From: Myroides odoratimimus | GTDB taxonomy: Bacteria > Bacteroidota > Bacteroidia > Flavobacteriales > Flavobacteriaceae | Length of the DNA stretch: 64,000 nt | Direction of reading: 5' to 3' | Assembly (NCBI RefSeq): GCF_030326305.1 | Contig: NZ_JACAKB010000003.1 | Coordinates: forward strand, 124,163-188,162 | Shown here: positions 34,476 to 45,080 of the stretch, in pieces | Layout of the letters: each line of letters begins with the position of its first letter | Numbering within the stretch: the first letter of the stretch is position 1 | Program-made: the position numbers and the translations under genes | The notes under the pieces: generated by a model | The model's database searches: none | Told to the model about the DNA's origin: nothing | Seen by the model: only the letters and a program-made list of their open reading frames with translations

Positions 34476-35687
34476 ATGTTATATTATTTATTTGAGTACT
34501 TAGATGATTATTTCAAAATTCCTGGGGCGGGGATGTTTCAATACATCACTTTCCGATCAGGTATGGCTATGATATTCTCATTGCTGATTTCGATCATCTA
34601 CGGTAAGAGAATTATCAAATATCTACGAAAAATGCAGATTGGTGAGACTGTACGTGAGCTTGGATTAGAAGGGCAGAAGGAAAAAGCAGGTACACCAACT
34701 ATGGGAGGGCTAATCATTATTATAGCAACTCTTATACCAGTTCTATTGTTTGCAAAACTTGACAATACTTACGTTCTGTTACTTTTACTAACAACAGTGT
34801 GGATGGGAACTATCGGATTCTTAGATGATTATCTAAAGATGAAGAAAAAAGATAAAGAAGGGCTAAAAGGACGATTTAAAGTAATTGGGCAAGTAGGGCT
34901 TGGATTAATCGTTGGAGCGGTACTTTATTTTAGTCCTACAGTGACAGTTAGAGAAATGCCTGCGAATAGAGTTTTAGTTGAAGAAGTAGCTAGTAAATAT
35001 GATGTGAAATCAACAGCGACAACGATTCCTTTCCTAAAGGATAATGAGTTTGATTATTCTATATTAATCAATTGGTTAGGAGAAGGGGCAGAGAAATACA
35101 CTTGGTTGATCTTTATACCTGTTGTAATATTTATCGTGACAGCTGTATCTAACGGAGCCAATCTAACAGATGGTATTGATGGATTAGCCGCGGGTACGTC
35201 AGCAATCTCAACATTTGTGTTGGGAATTTTTGCGTTTATTTCAGGTAACGTTGTATTATCAACTTATCTTAATGTAATGTATATACCTCATTCAGGTGAG
35301 ATGACTATTTATATAGCCTCCTTTATGGGTGCATTGATAGGGTTTTTATGGTATAATACTTATCCTGCTCAGGTATTTATGGGAGATACAGGTAGTTTAA
35401 CTATTGGGGGTATTATAGCAGTATTAGCTATCGCAGTGCGAAAAGAACTAATCATTCCAGTATTATGTGGAATATTTTTAGCAGAGAACTTATCAGTAGT
35501 ATTACAGGTAGGTTACTTTAAATATACCAAGAAGAGATATGGGGAAGGAAGAAGGATATTCTTAATGTCTCCACTTCATCATCATTTTCAAAAGAAAGGT
35601 TATCATGAGAGTAAGATTGTAACTCGCTTTTGGATTATCGGAATATTGTTAGGAATATTCTGTATTGTATCTTTAAAAATAAGATAG
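34476..35687 (+). CDS. mraY: Phospho-N-acetylmuramoyl-pentapeptide transferase
   Basis: Membrane enzyme that makes lipid I from undecaprenyl phosphate and UDP-MurNAc-pentapeptide. About ten hydrophobic helices lie in 403 residues. Conserved cytoplasmic loops are [45 protein letters not shown] and [19 protein letters not shown]. The length is larger than in E. coli (360) because of an insert around 155-195, which appears usual in Bacteroidota. No promoter was seen between murE and mraY, 19 bases apart. Confidence 0.95.
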   Translation: MLYYLFEYLDDYFKIPGAGMFQYITFRSGMAMIFSLLISIIYGKRIIKYLRKMQIGETVRELGLEGQKEKAGTPTMGGLIIIIATLIPVLLFAKLDNTYVLLLLLTTVWMGTIGFLDDYLKMKKKDKEGLKGRFKVIGQVGLGLIVGAVLYFSPTVTVREMPANRVLVEEVASKYDVKSTATTIPFLKDNEFDYSILINWLGEGAEKYTWLIFIPVVIFIVTAVSNGANLTDGIDGLAAGTSAISTFVLGIFAFISGNVVLSTYLNVMYIPHSGEMTIYIASFMGALIGFLWYNTYPAQVFMGDTGSLTIGGIIAVLAIAVRKELIIPVLCGIFLAENLSVVLQVGYFKYTKKRYGEGRRIFLMSPLHHHFQKKGYHESKIVTRFWIIGILLGIFCIVSLKIR

Positions 35688-35688
35688 T

Positions 35689-37020
35689 ATGAGAGTAGTT
35701 GTATTAGGAGCAGGAGAAAGTGGAGTTGGTACAGCTGTATTAGCTATGACCAAAGGATATGATGTATTTGTTTCAGATTTTGGACAGATTGAGGATAAGT
35801 ACAAGTCTGTTCTAAATGAATTCAATATACGTTGGGAAGAAGGAAAACATACAGAAACAGAAATATTAAGTGGTGATATAATAGTTAAGAGTCCTGGTAT
35901 TCCAGATAAGGTAGCTATTATTCAAAAAGCATTAGCAAGAGATATTGATGTTATTTCGGAAATTGAATTTGCTTATACTTTTAATACAGAGCCATCTGTC
36001 GCTATAACAGGTAGTAATGGAAAAACAACAACGACGATGCTTACCTATCATTTATTGAGTAAGGGTGGATTGAATGTTGGTATAGGAGGAAATATAGGAG
36101 ATAGCTACGCTAAGCAGGTAGCTGTGAATCCTGAAAAGTGTTATGTGTTAGAATTGAGCAGTTTTCAATTAGATGGCATACGCAAGTTTAGACCTCATAT
36201 CGCTGTTATTACTAATATTAGCCCAGATCACTTAGATAGATATGATTATAAGTATGAAAATTATATCAATGCTAAGTTTAGAATTACATTGAATCAAACC
36301 AAAGAAGATTATTTAATCTATGATGATGATGATGTAGAGATTCAACGTTGGTTAACTAATAATAAAACTGCCGCTAAAAGAGTGCCATTTTCTATTACTA
36401 AAAAATTAGAATATGGAGCTTATTTAGAAGGGCAAAATATTGTAGTGGCTATGGACAAGGAAACAGTGGTTTTACCAATTAGCGAATTGGGTGTTGAAGG
36501 AAAGCACAATGTTAAGAATGCTATGGCAGCTACTGCTGTGGCACAATTAAAAAGAATAAGAAAGCAAAGTATTAGAGAGAGTTTGTCCGATTTTCAAGGA
36601 GCTGAACACCGTTTAGAAAAGGTGATGAAAGTAGAGAATGTTCAGTATATAAATGATTCTAAAGCTACTAATATAAATGCTACCTTTTTTGCGTTAGAGA
36701 GTATGAAGACACCGACAGTATGGATTGTTGGAGGTGTAGATAAAGGAAATGATTACGATGAGTTGATGCCTTTAGTTCGTGAGAAAGTAAAAAGTATTAT
36801 CTGTTTAGGAGTAGACAATAGTAAGATAAAGTCGGCTTATGAACAGGTGGTTGATACATTGATTGAGGTACAAAGTATGGCCGATGCTGTGAAAATGGCA
36901 CAACGCTTAGCTGAGAGTGGTGATACAGTACTGTTATCACCTGCCTGTGCAAGTTTTGATTTGTTTAAAAATTATGAAGATAGAGGACATCAGTTTAAAG
37001 CTGAAGTAAATAATCTATAA
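35689..37020 (+). CDS. murD: UDP-MurNAc-L-alanine:D-glutamate ligase
   Basis: Adds D-glutamate in the cytoplasmic phase of peptidoglycan synthesis. The 443 residues begin with a Rossmann-like domain (VLGAGESGVGTAVLA), followed by the P-loop ITGSNGKTTTT at 105-115 and the Mur-ligase block VITNISPDHLDRYDYKYENY. The C-terminal domain has LSPACASFDLFKNYEDRG, the MurD signature. It starts one base after the mraY stop. Confidence 0.95.
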   Translation: MRVVVLGAGESGVGTAVLAMTKGYDVFVSDFGQIEDKYKSVLNEFNIRWEEGKHTETEILSGDIIVKSPGIPDKVAIIQKALARDIDVISEIEFAYTFNTEPSVAITGSNGKTTTTMLTYHLLSKGGLNVGIGGNIGDSYAKQVAVNPEKCYVLELSSFQLDGIRKFRPHIAVITNISPDHLDRYDYKYENYINAKFRITLNQTKEDYLIYDDDDVEIQRWLTNNKTAAKRVPFSITKKLEYGAYLEGQNIVVAMDKETVVLPISELGVEGKHNVKNAMAATAVAQLKRIRKQSIRESLSDFQGAEHRLEKVMKVENVQYINDSKATNINATFFALESMKTPTVWIVGGVDKGNDYDELMPLVREKVKSIICLGVDNSKIKSAYEQVVDTLIEVQSMADAVKMAQRLAESGDTVLLSPACASFDLFKNYEDRGHQFKAEVNNL

Positions 37021-37027
37021 GATAAAA

Positions 37028-38266
37028 ATGAAAAAGTTAGTTGCTAATTTATATGGAGATAAACATATATGGACAGTAATATTTTTACTGGCCTTATTTT
37101 CGTTTGTACCTGTGTATAGTGCTAGTACTAACTTAGTGTATACGATAGGTACTGGAAAATCGACATTCTCGTATTTATTTAAGCATTTTGCGCATTTGTC
37201 TATTGGTTTTGTGCTATTGTATTTAGCGCATAAACTAGAGTATAGGTATTTTAGGCAATTGTCGATTCTTATGATGCCTGTAGCCATCGTGTTACTGTTC
37301 TTTACTTTGATTCAAGGCAAGACCATTGGAGGTGCGAATGCTAGTAGGTGGTTAGACTTAGGTGTTATTCAGATACAACCGTCAGCAATAGCTGCCGTAG
37401 TTGTACTTGGATATGTAGCTCAGTATCTAGTCAGTATTCAAGATAAAAAAGTTGAGTTTTGGCCTTCAGTATTAGAGTTGTGGTTGCCTGTTATGGTTGT
37501 AGTTGGATTAATCTTTCCAGCTAACTTTTCTACAGCAGCTTTGATCTTCTTGATGGTTGGGATACTGGTATTTGTGGGGAAGTATCCTTTTAAATACTTA
37601 GCGGCTATTTTCGGTGCAGGAATGTTGTTTGTAACCTTGTTTGTACTGGCAGCAAAAGCTTTGCCTGAAGGAACGATGCCTAACCGTGTAGATACATGGA
37701 TAAGTCGTATTGATAGATTCGCTAATGCAGATGAAGGAGGAAAAGACCTTTACCAAGTAGATAATGCTAAAATAGCGATTGCGTCTGGTGGACTAATGGG
37801 AAAAGGCCCAGGGAAAAGCGTTCAAAAGAACTTTTTACCACAGTCTTCATCGGATTTTATTTATGCGATTATAGTGGAGGAATATGGAATGGTAGGAGGA
37901 CTATCAGTATTGTTTCTTTATTTGTATTTGTTCTTTAGGTTTTTGATAGCAGCACATAAAGCTCCGACTTTGTTTGGAAAGTTGTTGGTTACGGGATTAG
38001 GGTTTTATTTTATATTCCAAGCCTTGATCAATATGGGGGTAGCTGTTTCATTACTACCTACTACTGGACAAACATTACCTCTGATAAGTAGTGGAGGTAC
38101 ATCGATATGGATGACTTGTATTTCATTAGGGGTGATTTTAAGTGTTACCAAAAAAGAACAAGAGATACAAAAGCAGGAAATGGAAAGAATGATAGAGGAA
38201 GAAAGAATGCAAGAAGAATTAAGAAAACAAGAAGAATTAAGGCAAAATCAAGAATTAGTAAAATAG
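37028..38266 (+). CDS. ftsW: Septal peptidoglycan glycosyltransferase FtsW (SEDS family)
   Basis: Polymerises lipid II at the septum together with FtsI. The 412 residues contain about ten membrane helices. SEDS signatures are visible: QPSAIAAVVVLGYVAQYL, the loop with GKGPGKSVQKNFLPQSSSDFIYAIIVEEYG, and the last block LLPTTGQTLPLISSGGTS. The C-terminal tail after residue 375 is a charged Glu/Gln/Arg-rich stretch (KKEQEIQKQEMERM and so on), likely a coiled cytoplasmic tail. It lies between murD and murG, as in most dcw clusters. Confidence 0.93.
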   Translation: MKKLVANLYGDKHIWTVIFLLALFSFVPVYSASTNLVYTIGTGKSTFSYLFKHFAHLSIGFVLLYLAHKLEYRYFRQLSILMMPVAIVLLFFTLIQGKTIGGANASRWLDLGVIQIQPSAIAAVVVLGYVAQYLVSIQDKKVEFWPSVLELWLPVMVVVGLIFPANFSTAALIFLMVGILVFVGKYPFKYLAAIFGAGMLFVTLFVLAAKALPEGTMPNRVDTWISRIDRFANADEGGKDLYQVDNAKIAIASGGLMGKGPGKSVQKNFLPQSSSDFIYAIIVEEYGMVGGLSVLFLYLYLFFRFLIAAHKAPTLFGKLLVTGLGFYFIFQALINMGVAVSLLPTTGQTLPLISSGGTSIWMTCISLGVILSVTKKEQEIQKQEMERMIEEERMQEELRKQEELRQNQELVK

Positions 38267-38289
38267 ATTATTAGCAAAAAACAGTATAA

Positions 38290-39384
38290 ATGAAGCGCGC
38301 ACCAAGAGTCATATTAAGTGGAGGAGGAACAGGAGGACATATTTATCCTGCTATAGCTATTGCTAATGAGATTAAGGCAAGGTATGCAGATGCTGAAATC
38401 TTATTCGTAGGAGCTGAGAATAAGATGGAGATGCAGAAGGTGCCACAAGCTGGTTATAAGATAGAAGGATTGTGGATATCTGGTATTCAACGAAAGTTGA
38501 CTATAGATAATCTTGCTTTTCCGTTTAAATTGATTAGTAGTTTATGGAAGTCTGGTAAAATAATTAAAAAGTTTAAACCAGATGTAGTGATTGGGACTGG
38601 TGGTTTTGCTAGTGGTGCTGTGGTGAAAGTGGCTGCTGGTAAGAATATACCTACATTAATTCAAGAGCAGAATTCTTTTCCTGGTATAACAAATAAGTTA
38701 TTGGGAAAGAAGGCAAATAAGATATGCGTGGCGTATGATCATTTAGAAAGGTTCTTTCCTGCGTCAAAGATTATAAAGACAGGTAACCCTGTTAGAAATG
38801 ATTTATTAGATGTCAGTTCTATGAAGGAAGAAGGTATTCGATCTTTTGGATTAGACAGCTCTAAAGACATTCTTTTAGTTTTAGGAGGAAGTCTTGGAGC
38901 CAGAAGAATAAACCAATTGATTGAAGAGAATTTAGAAGAAATAAAGAGAAAGAATATACAAGTTATATGGCAATGTGGTAAGTTGTACTATGAGGAGTAT
39001 AAAAAGTATCAGACAGAAGGGGTATTAGTGACTGCTTTTGTGGAGAAGATGAACTTAGCTTATGCAGCAGCGGATTATGTGATTTCTAGAGCAGGAGCTT
39101 CTTCTATTTCTGAATTAGCATTGGTAGGTAAGCCTGTTATGTTTATTCCTTCTCCTAATGTAGCTGAAGACCATCAAACTAAAAATGCGATGAGTATTGT
39201 AAGCGAGGAAGGAGCAATATTGCTAAAAGAGGCAGAGCTAGCAGAGCAATTTTTACCAACATTTACTGCATTAGTAGAAGATAGAGAATTGCAGAATAAG
39301 TTAGGGGCTAACTTTAGAAGGTTAGCATTACCTAATGCGACAAAAGATATAGTAGATCAAGTAGAAGCTATAATGAATATTTAA
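38290..39384 (+). CDS. murG: Undecaprenyldiphospho-muramoylpentapeptide GlcNAc transferase
   Basis: Makes lipid II from lipid I at the inner face of the membrane. The GT28 fold has the first glycine-rich loop [14 protein letters not shown] (8-21), the second [17 protein letters not shown] with [14 protein letters not shown], the third [12 protein letters not shown], and the donor-binding [24 protein letters not shown] with EDHQTKNA. The length of 364 is typical. It is followed by murC after two bases. Confidence 0.96.
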   Translation: MKRAPRVILSGGGTGGHIYPAIAIANEIKARYADAEILFVGAENKMEMQKVPQAGYKIEGLWISGIQRKLTIDNLAFPFKLISSLWKSGKIIKKFKPDVVIGTGGFASGAVVKVAAGKNIPTLIQEQNSFPGITNKLLGKKANKICVAYDHLERFFPASKIIKTGNPVRNDLLDVSSMKEEGIRSFGLDSSKDILLVLGGSLGARRINQLIEENLEEIKRKNIQVIWQCGKLYYEEYKKYQTEGVLVTAFVEKMNLAYAAADYVISRAGASSISELALVGKPVMFIPSPNVAEDHQTKNAMSIVSEEGAILLKEAELAEQFLPTFTALVEDRELQNKLGANFRRLALPNATKDIVDQVEAIMNI

Positions 39385-39386
39385 GT

Positions 39387-40730
39387 ATGGAATTAAGTAA
39401 GATAAAGAGCGTATTTTTTATAGGAATAGGAGGCATAGGTATGAGTGCCTTAGCTCGTTATTTTAAATTTATAGGAAAGAATGTTGCAGGATATGATCGT
39501 ACTGCGACACAATTAACAGATGAATTAAAAGAAGCTGGAATTGATATCCACTTTGAAGATAATTTAGAGTTAGTAAAGGATGTGTATAAGGATAAGGAAA
39601 CTACTTTAGTTGTAGTCACTCCTGCGATACCTAGTACACATACAGAATGGAACTATTTTATCGATAATGGTTTTGATATTCGTAAGCGTTCTGAAGTATT
39701 AGGTTTGATAACTAAGGATACCTATTGTTTTGCAGTAGCCGGAACACATGGTAAGACTACTACTACAAGTATTCTAGGGCATCTATTATTTCAAGCAGGT
39801 GTTGATGTAACAGCATTCGTTGGAGGAGTAGTAGAAAATTATCAGACTAATCTTATAGGAAGTGGTAAAACAGTAACTGTAGTAGAGGCAGATGAATTTG
39901 ATCGTTCTTTTTTAAGATTGTATCCTGATACAGCTTGTATCACTTCTACTGAGGCGGATCACTTAGATATATTTGGTACTGCAGAAGAAATGTTAGTAGC
40001 ATTCCAAGACTTTGCAAATAAGATTGAGGATAAGGCTAAATTCTTTAAAACAGAACAAGTAGATTTAAATGGTATTAAAGTTGGTTTTGGAGAGGACTGT
40101 ATTTATAGAATAGAGAACATATCTGTTGATAATGGATGGTATGTTTTTGATATAATAACGCCTAATGAGAGAATTGAACATGTTCGCTTTGGATTACCAG
40201 GTAGACATAACCTATCTAATGCATTAGTAGCCTTTGCTATGGCTTATAATTATGGCATAGATGCAAAGGTATTAGTTGATGGTTTAGGGAGCTTTAAAGG
40301 TGTTAGAAGAAGATTCTCTTATAAGATTAGAAGAGATGATCTTATTTATATAGATGATTATGCTCATCACCCGACAGAAATCCTAGCAGTGAGTCAGGCA
40401 GTACATGAGTTGTATAGTGATAAGATGGTAGTAGCTGTGTTCCAACCTCATTTATATAGTCGTACAAGAGACTTTATGAGTGAATTTGCTGCAGCATTAT
40501 CTACTTTTGATCATGTAGTGTTATTAGATATTTATCCTGCGAGAGAGTTGCCGATAGAAGGTGTGACGTCAGCAGCATTGTTAGAGCAAATGACATCAAT
40601 AGATAAAGTAGTCTTACAAAAAGGGGAGTTATTACCTTATTTAAAGGCCTCTAAGGCTGAATTGGTTCTGACGATAGGAGCCGGTGATTTAGGAGAAATG
40701 GTAGAAGATATCAAGAAAGGATTAGAATAA
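39387..40730 (+). CDS. murC: UDP-N-acetylmuramate:L-alanine ligase
   Basis: First Mur ligase, adding L-alanine to UDP-MurNAc. The N-terminal loop is FIGIGGIGMSALARYF (11-26), the P-loop VAGTHGKTTTTSILG (117-131), and the later motif EADEFDRSFL with the ADHLDIFG block. The C-terminal domain shows YIDDYAHHPTEI and VFQPHLYSRTRDF, characteristic for MurC rather than Mpl. The length is 447 residues. Confidence 0.95.
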   Translation: MELSKIKSVFFIGIGGIGMSALARYFKFIGKNVAGYDRTATQLTDELKEAGIDIHFEDNLELVKDVYKDKETTLVVVTPAIPSTHTEWNYFIDNGFDIRKRSEVLGLITKDTYCFAVAGTHGKTTTTSILGHLLFQAGVDVTAFVGGVVENYQTNLIGSGKTVTVVEADEFDRSFLRLYPDTACITSTEADHLDIFGTAEEMLVAFQDFANKIEDKAKFFKTEQVDLNGIKVGFGEDCIYRIENISVDNGWYVFDIITPNERIEHVRFGLPGRHNLSNALVAFAMAYNYGIDAKVLVDGLGSFKGVRRRFSYKIRRDDLIYIDDYAHHPTEILAVSQAVHELYSDKMVVAVFQPHLYSRTRDFMSEFAAALSTFDHVVLLDIYPARELPIEGVTSAALLEQMTSIDKVVLQKGELLPYLKASKAELVLTIGAGDLGEMVEDIKKGLE

Positions 40731-40748
40731 TATAGAAAGTTTTAGTAC

Positions 40749-41486
40749 GTGAAAAAGTTGTTTAAGAAAATAAAGTGGTCAGATGTTCGCATATTGCTAT
40801 TGTGTGGACTGTTACTGTTTTTATATTCTTTTACTAATAAACGTAGTAATGATCGTGAAGTTAAGGAGATCGATGTAGTTTTTAAGGAAAGTGAGGAACA
40901 CTTTGTAACTAGTAGTGAAATTCGCAATTTGCTTAAAAATAAATTTCCAAAAATTTCCGAGATTAATAGAAGTGTTTTAGATTTGAATAATCTAGAGAAA
41001 AACGTGCTAAAAAATGAATTAATCAGAAATGCGGATGTTTATTTGACGATAGATAATAGAATAATCGTAGATATTTGGCAAAAAAGAGCGATTGGAAGAG
41101 TGATAGATGGTAGTAATAATTATTATCTTGATGAGTTAGGTAAAAGGATGCCATTATCAAGTAATTTTTCTGATAGAGTTCCTATGGTGCAGGGAAAAGT
41201 GGATAAGAGTAATGAAAGAGAAATTAAGGAAATACTTGAGTTAATCAACAAGGATGAGTTCTTAAGAGAAGATGTCACAGGGATAGTTATAGAGCCAAAA
41301 GGAACTTTAATGTTGGTTAGTCGCACAAACCGTTTTGACATTTTGTTTGGAGGGTTTGATGAAATGGAAATAAAGTTACAAAACTATAAAGCCTTTGTAC
41401 AGTATTTGATAAGAGAGAATGTTGAACAAGAGAAATACAAGTATATAAACCTTAAGTTTACCCAACAAGTGGTATGCACGAAATAG
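40749..41486 (+). CDS. ftsQ: Cell division protein FtsQ/DivIB
   Basis: Bitopic divisome protein linking FtsL/FtsB with the rest of the septal machine. The 245 residues have a short basic cytoplasmic tail, a membrane helix (about 14-29, ILLLCGLLLFLYSFT), and an extracytoplasmic POTRA-like part containing FVTSSEIRNLLKNK and the block DLNNLEKNVLKNELIRNADVYL. The start is GTG at 40749, 18 bases after murC; no better start codon is present. The position between murC and ftsA supports the call, since sequence conservation in FtsQ is low. Confidence 0.9.
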   Translation: MKKLFKKIKWSDVRILLLCGLLLFLYSFTNKRSNDREVKEIDVVFKESEEHFVTSSEIRNLLKNKFPKISEINRSVLDLNNLEKNVLKNELIRNADVYLTIDNRIIVDIWQKRAIGRVIDGSNNYYLDELGKRMPLSSNFSDRVPMVQGKVDKSNEREIKEILELINKDEFLREDVTGIVIEPKGTLMLVSRTNRFDILFGGFDEMEIKLQNYKAFVQYLIRENVEQEKYKYINLKFTQQVVCTK

Positions 41487-41495
41487 AAAAAGAGT

Positions 41496-42923
41496 ATGGA
41501 AAAAGAAAATATAGCTGTAGGTTTAGACATTGGGACAACTAAGATTGTCGCAATGATTGGAAAGAAAAACGAATACGGTAAACTAGAAATTTTAGGATTA
41601 GGTAAAGCTAAAAGTCTAGGTGTTAAACGAGGTGTTGTTAACAATATCACGCAGACCATTCAATCTATTCAAAACGCTGTTACTGATGCTGAGTCAGCAG
41701 CAGGGTATAAGATTAAGAATGTAGTAGTAGGTATAGCTGGACAACATATACGTAGTATTCAACATAGTGATTATATAAGTAGAGATAATCCTGATGAAGT
41801 AATAGGAGATAAGGACATTGAGCAATTAATTACTCAAGTTCAGAAGTTGAGTATGCTTCCTGGAGAAGAAATTATACATGTACTTCCACAAGAGTTCAAA
41901 ATAGATGGAGAGCCTGGTATTAAGGAGCCTATCGGAATGTATGGAAGTCGTTTGGAAGCTGTATTCCATGTAGTAGTAGGTCAAGCTGCATTAATCAAGA
42001 ATGCAGGGAGATGTATTAAAGATGCAGGTTTAGAGCTTTCAGGTATTACTTTAGAGCCTTTAGCATCAGCTGAAGCTGTTCTAAGTCAAGAAGAAAAAGA
42101 AGCTGGTGTAGCACTTATCGATATCGGTGGGGGTACAACAGACTTAGCTATCTTTAAAGATGGTATTATTCGTCATACAGCTGTAGTGCCTTTCGGAGGA
42201 AATGTTATTACAGAAGATATTAAAGAAGGATGTTCTATTATAGAACGTCAAGCTGAGATTCTAAAAGTAAAGTTTGGGTCTGCTTGGCCAGGTGAAAATA
42301 AAGATAATGAGATTGTTTCTATTCCAGGATTAAGAGGAAAAGAGCCAAAGGAAATATCTTTAAAGAACTTGTCTAAGATTATCCATGCTCGTGTAGAAGA
42401 GATTATTCAGTTAGTATTCTCTGAGATTAAGAGCTATGGATATGAAAGCCCACAGAAGAAACTGATAGCTGGAATTGTTTTGACCGGAGGAGGTTCTGAA
42501 TTAAAACATATTAAGCAGTTAGTAGAATACATTACAGGTATAGATACTCGTATCGGATATCCTAATGAGCATTTAGCAGGTGACTCTAGTTTAGAAATTT
42601 CAAGTCCATTATATGCTACTGCTGTAGGATTAGTAATGGAAAGTGAAAGACATCATATAAAAGGAGCGGTGTCATTAGCAGATATTGCTGCTGAAAATAA
42701 AGCTCCAGAAGAGGAGGCGTCTGTTGTTAATCGCACAGCGCCTGTGATAGAACAACCAGTTGTGTCACAAGATCCAATAGAAACAGTAAGTCAAGAAAGA
42801 CCTAAGGTTTCTGAAGAACCAAAAGAGACTGAATTTAGATCGCCAACGGCAGAAAAATTTGAATCAAATTTCTTTGGTACTTTTTTTAGAAAAATAAAAG
42901 ATTTTATTGAAAAGCAAGAATAA
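41496..42923 (+). CDS. ftsA: Cell division protein FtsA
   Basis: Actin-like protein that ties FtsZ filaments to the membrane. The phosphate-1 motif is GLDIGTTKIVAMIG (8-21), the phosphate-2 region ALIDIGGGTTDLAIF and the adenosine motif GIVLTGGGSELKHI. At 475 residues it is longer than E. coli FtsA (420) because of an extended linker after about 395 rich in Glu, Pro and Val. The linker leads to the C-terminal amphipathic helix FFGTFFRKIKDFIEKQE that would insert in the membrane. It is followed by ftsZ after 13 bases. Confidence 0.94.
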   Translation: MEKENIAVGLDIGTTKIVAMIGKKNEYGKLEILGLGKAKSLGVKRGVVNNITQTIQSIQNAVTDAESAAGYKIKNVVVGIAGQHIRSIQHSDYISRDNPDEVIGDKDIEQLITQVQKLSMLPGEEIIHVLPQEFKIDGEPGIKEPIGMYGSRLEAVFHVVVGQAALIKNAGRCIKDAGLELSGITLEPLASAEAVLSQEEKEAGVALIDIGGGTTDLAIFKDGIIRHTAVVPFGGNVITEDIKEGCSIIERQAEILKVKFGSAWPGENKDNEIVSIPGLRGKEPKEISLKNLSKIIHARVEEIIQLVFSEIKSYGYESPQKKLIAGIVLTGGGSELKHIKQLVEYITGIDTRIGYPNEHLAGDSSLEISSPLYATAVGLVMESERHHIKGAVSLADIAAENKAPEEEASVVNRTAPVIEQPVVSQDPIETVSQERPKVSEEPKETEFRSPTAEKFESNFFGTFFRKIKDFIEKQE

Positions 42924-42936
42924 AAAGGCTACGTAT

Positions 42937-44994
42937 ATGGAGAATACAGATTTTGGAGGAATAAAGTTTGATTTACCGAAAAACCAATCAAACGTTATCA
43001 AAGTAATAGGTGTAGGAGGCGGTGGAAGTAATGCTATTAATCACATGTTCCAACAAGGAATAAAAGGTGTAGATTTTATAGTGTGTAATACTGACTCTCA
43101 AGCATTAGAAAATAGTCCAGTTCCAACTAAGATTCAGTTAGGAGTTAACCTTACTGAGGGGTTAGGAGCAGGAGCTAATCCAGAAGTGGGCCAACAGTCT
43201 GCTTTAGAAAGTATAGAAGAGATAGAGAAGATGCTAGATACCAACACTAAGATGGTATTTATCACTGCTGGTATGGGTGGTGGTACTGGTACAGGTGCTG
43301 CTCCAGTTATCGCTCAGTTGTCTAAAGAACGCGATATCCTTACAGTAGGTATTGTTACTATTCCTTTCCAATTTGAAGGTAAGGTAAGACAAGACCAAGC
43401 TTTAAAAGGGGTTGAACGTCTACGTAAACAAGTTGACTCTTTAGTAGTTATCAATAATAATAAGTTACGAGAGGTATATGGTAATTTAGGTTTCAAAGCT
43501 GGTTTCTCCAAAGCCGATGAAGTCTTATCTACTGCAGCTCGTGGTATCGCAGAGGTTATTACACATCATTATACTCAGAATATTGACTTAAAGGATGCTA
43601 AGACTGTATTATCTGATAGTGGTACTGCTATAATGGGATCTGCTACAGCTTCTGGTGAGACTAGAGCTAAAGATGCTATTGTAGATGCATTAGATTCTCC
43701 TCTATTAAATGATAATAAGATTAGCGGTGCTAAGAATGTATTGTTATTAATTGTGTCTGGTGCAAATGAGATTACAATTGATGAGATAGGTGAAATCAAC
43801 GACCACATCCAGACAGAAGCTGGACATAATGCTAACATTATTATGGGGGTTGGTGAAGATGAGTCTTTAGGAGACGCTATTTCTGTAACAATTATTGCAA
43901 CAGGTTTCAATATCGAACAACAAAAAAGTATTGTTACAACAGGTGAACCTAATAAGATTATTCACGTATTAGAAGGTGACCAAAAGTTAGAGCATAATTT
44001 AATGCAAGCTTCATCTGTAGAGTCTTTCGGTTATTCTTCTCCAGATGAGCCATTATCTAAGGTTACTACTATTATTTCTTCTCCAGAAGAGGCAGTAGAA
44101 GAAACAGAAAAAATTACTGTACATCAGTTAGGTGATTTTGAAGATGAAGACCTTGATGAAGGTATCTCTGTAGAGGCAATTAATGAGGATGACGTTCAAG
44201 TAAATCAAGTGACAGCAGAAGCTACTGAAAAAGCTAGTGATGCTAATGGATTAGACGTTTTTTTTGAAATCGTAACACCTTCTGAGGAAGTAAAAAAAAA
44301 TACTAATATTTCAGAAGAGCAAAATTTAGCAAAAACAAAAGATATAAGAGATATAAATGTTGTTGATCCTGAGTTTGTTATTGTAAATGTAGCAAAAAGA
44401 CCAGAAACACAAGTGTCTCAACAGCCACAAGCAAATGCTCCTATAGTGTATCATTTAGAAGATGATGTGGTAGAAGCAAAAAGCAATATTGCTTATGGTA
44501 ATGAAGCTAAATCAGTTCAAAATATGACCGCTCCTAAAGAAGAAATCATCATGTTCTCTTTAGAAGATTACACAGATAAAGAAAGTGAGTTAGCATCTGC
44601 TAAGCCGGTTAATAAACATCAAGATGCAATAGAGGATGAATTCAGGTTCTCTATTAAGTCTGAAGAATCAACTCCTGCTGTAGAAGCGTCTAATACTGTC
44701 GTAGAAGAAGAGCTAGATGAAGTAAATCCTATAGAGATGAGTATAGAGGAATTTACTCTTAAGAGTCGTGCTGCTGAACGTAGAAAAAAGATGAAAGAGT
44801 TTAACTATAAGTTTAATAATACGAATAGTCAGTTAACAGAACTAGAGCGTGAGCCAGCTTATAAAAGAAGTGGAGTAGACTTACACGAGTCTGATGAGAC
44901 AACTAATAAGTCACGCATTACTTTCGGATTAGATAGTAATAACGATGGACAGTTAAGATCTAATAACTCATATTTACACGATAATGTAGACTAA
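42937..44994 (+). CDS. ftsZ: Cell division GTPase FtsZ with a long flavobacterial C-terminal linker and non-canonical tail
   Basis: Tubulin homologue forming the Z ring. The GTPase domain occupies about residues 10-325 with the tubulin signature [13 protein letters not shown], the T1 loop [13 protein letters not shown] and the T7 region (NDHIQTEAG and following). The remaining 360 residues form a very long acidic linker and tail, making a total of 685 against 383 in E. coli. The usual C-terminal peptide that binds FtsA/ZipA (D-I-P-x-F-L-type) is absent. Instead the tail has [16 protein letters not shown], then SRITFGLD and [10 protein letters not shown] at the very end. I use ATG 42937; the frame also reaches a TTG at 42907 inside ftsA. 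Confidence 0.93.
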   Translation: MENTDFGGIKFDLPKNQSNVIKVIGVGGGGSNAINHMFQQGIKGVDFIVCNTDSQALENSPVPTKIQLGVNLTEGLGAGANPEVGQQSALESIEEIEKMLDTNTKMVFITAGMGGGTGTGAAPVIAQLSKERDILTVGIVTIPFQFEGKVRQDQALKGVERLRKQVDSLVVINNNKLREVYGNLGFKAGFSKADEVLSTAARGIAEVITHHYTQNIDLKDAKTVLSDSGTAIMGSATASGETRAKDAIVDALDSPLLNDNKISGAKNVLLLIVSGANEITIDEIGEINDHIQTEAGHNANIIMGVGEDESLGDAISVTIIATGFNIEQQKSIVTTGEPNKIIHVLEGDQKLEHNLMQASSVESFGYSSPDEPLSKVTTIISSPEEAVEETEKITVHQLGDFEDEDLDEGISVEAINEDDVQVNQVTAEATEKASDANGLDVFFEIVTPSEEVKKNTNISEEQNLAKTKDIRDINVVDPEFVIVNVAKRPETQVSQQPQANAPIVYHLEDDVVEAKSNIAYGNEAKSVQNMTAPKEEIIMFSLEDYTDKESELASAKPVNKHQDAIEDEFRFSIKSEESTPAVEASNTVVEEELDEVNPIEMSIEEFTLKSRAAERRKKMKEFNYKFNNTNSQLTELEREPAYKRSGVDLHESDETTNKSRITFGLDSNNDGQLRSNNSYLHDNVD

Positions 44995-45018
44995 GTTATT
45001 ATTTAACTAAAGATATAG

Positions 45019-45051
45019 AGCCCGAAGAACGTTGTTTTTCGGGCTTTTTTA
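45019..45051 (+). terminator. terminator of the dcw operon
   Basis: AGCCCGAA (45019-45026) and TTCGGGCT (45038-45045) followed by T-run. The next gene has its own promoter immediately after it. Confidence 0.87.
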
Positions 45052-45059
45052 TATATTTG
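45052..45059 (+). promoter_or_regulatory. -7 promoter element of the yqeY gene
   Basis: TATATTTG lies right after the terminator and 21 bases before the ATG at 45081. It supports the internal ATG over the TTG at 45057. Confidence 0.6.
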
Positions 45060-45080
45060 CAAAAAATAAAAATATTTGAT

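Noticed and set aside
45057-45080. TTG start of the YqeY gene eight codons upstream
   Set aside because: The -7 element at 45052-45059 covers this position, so the codons would not be transcribed.
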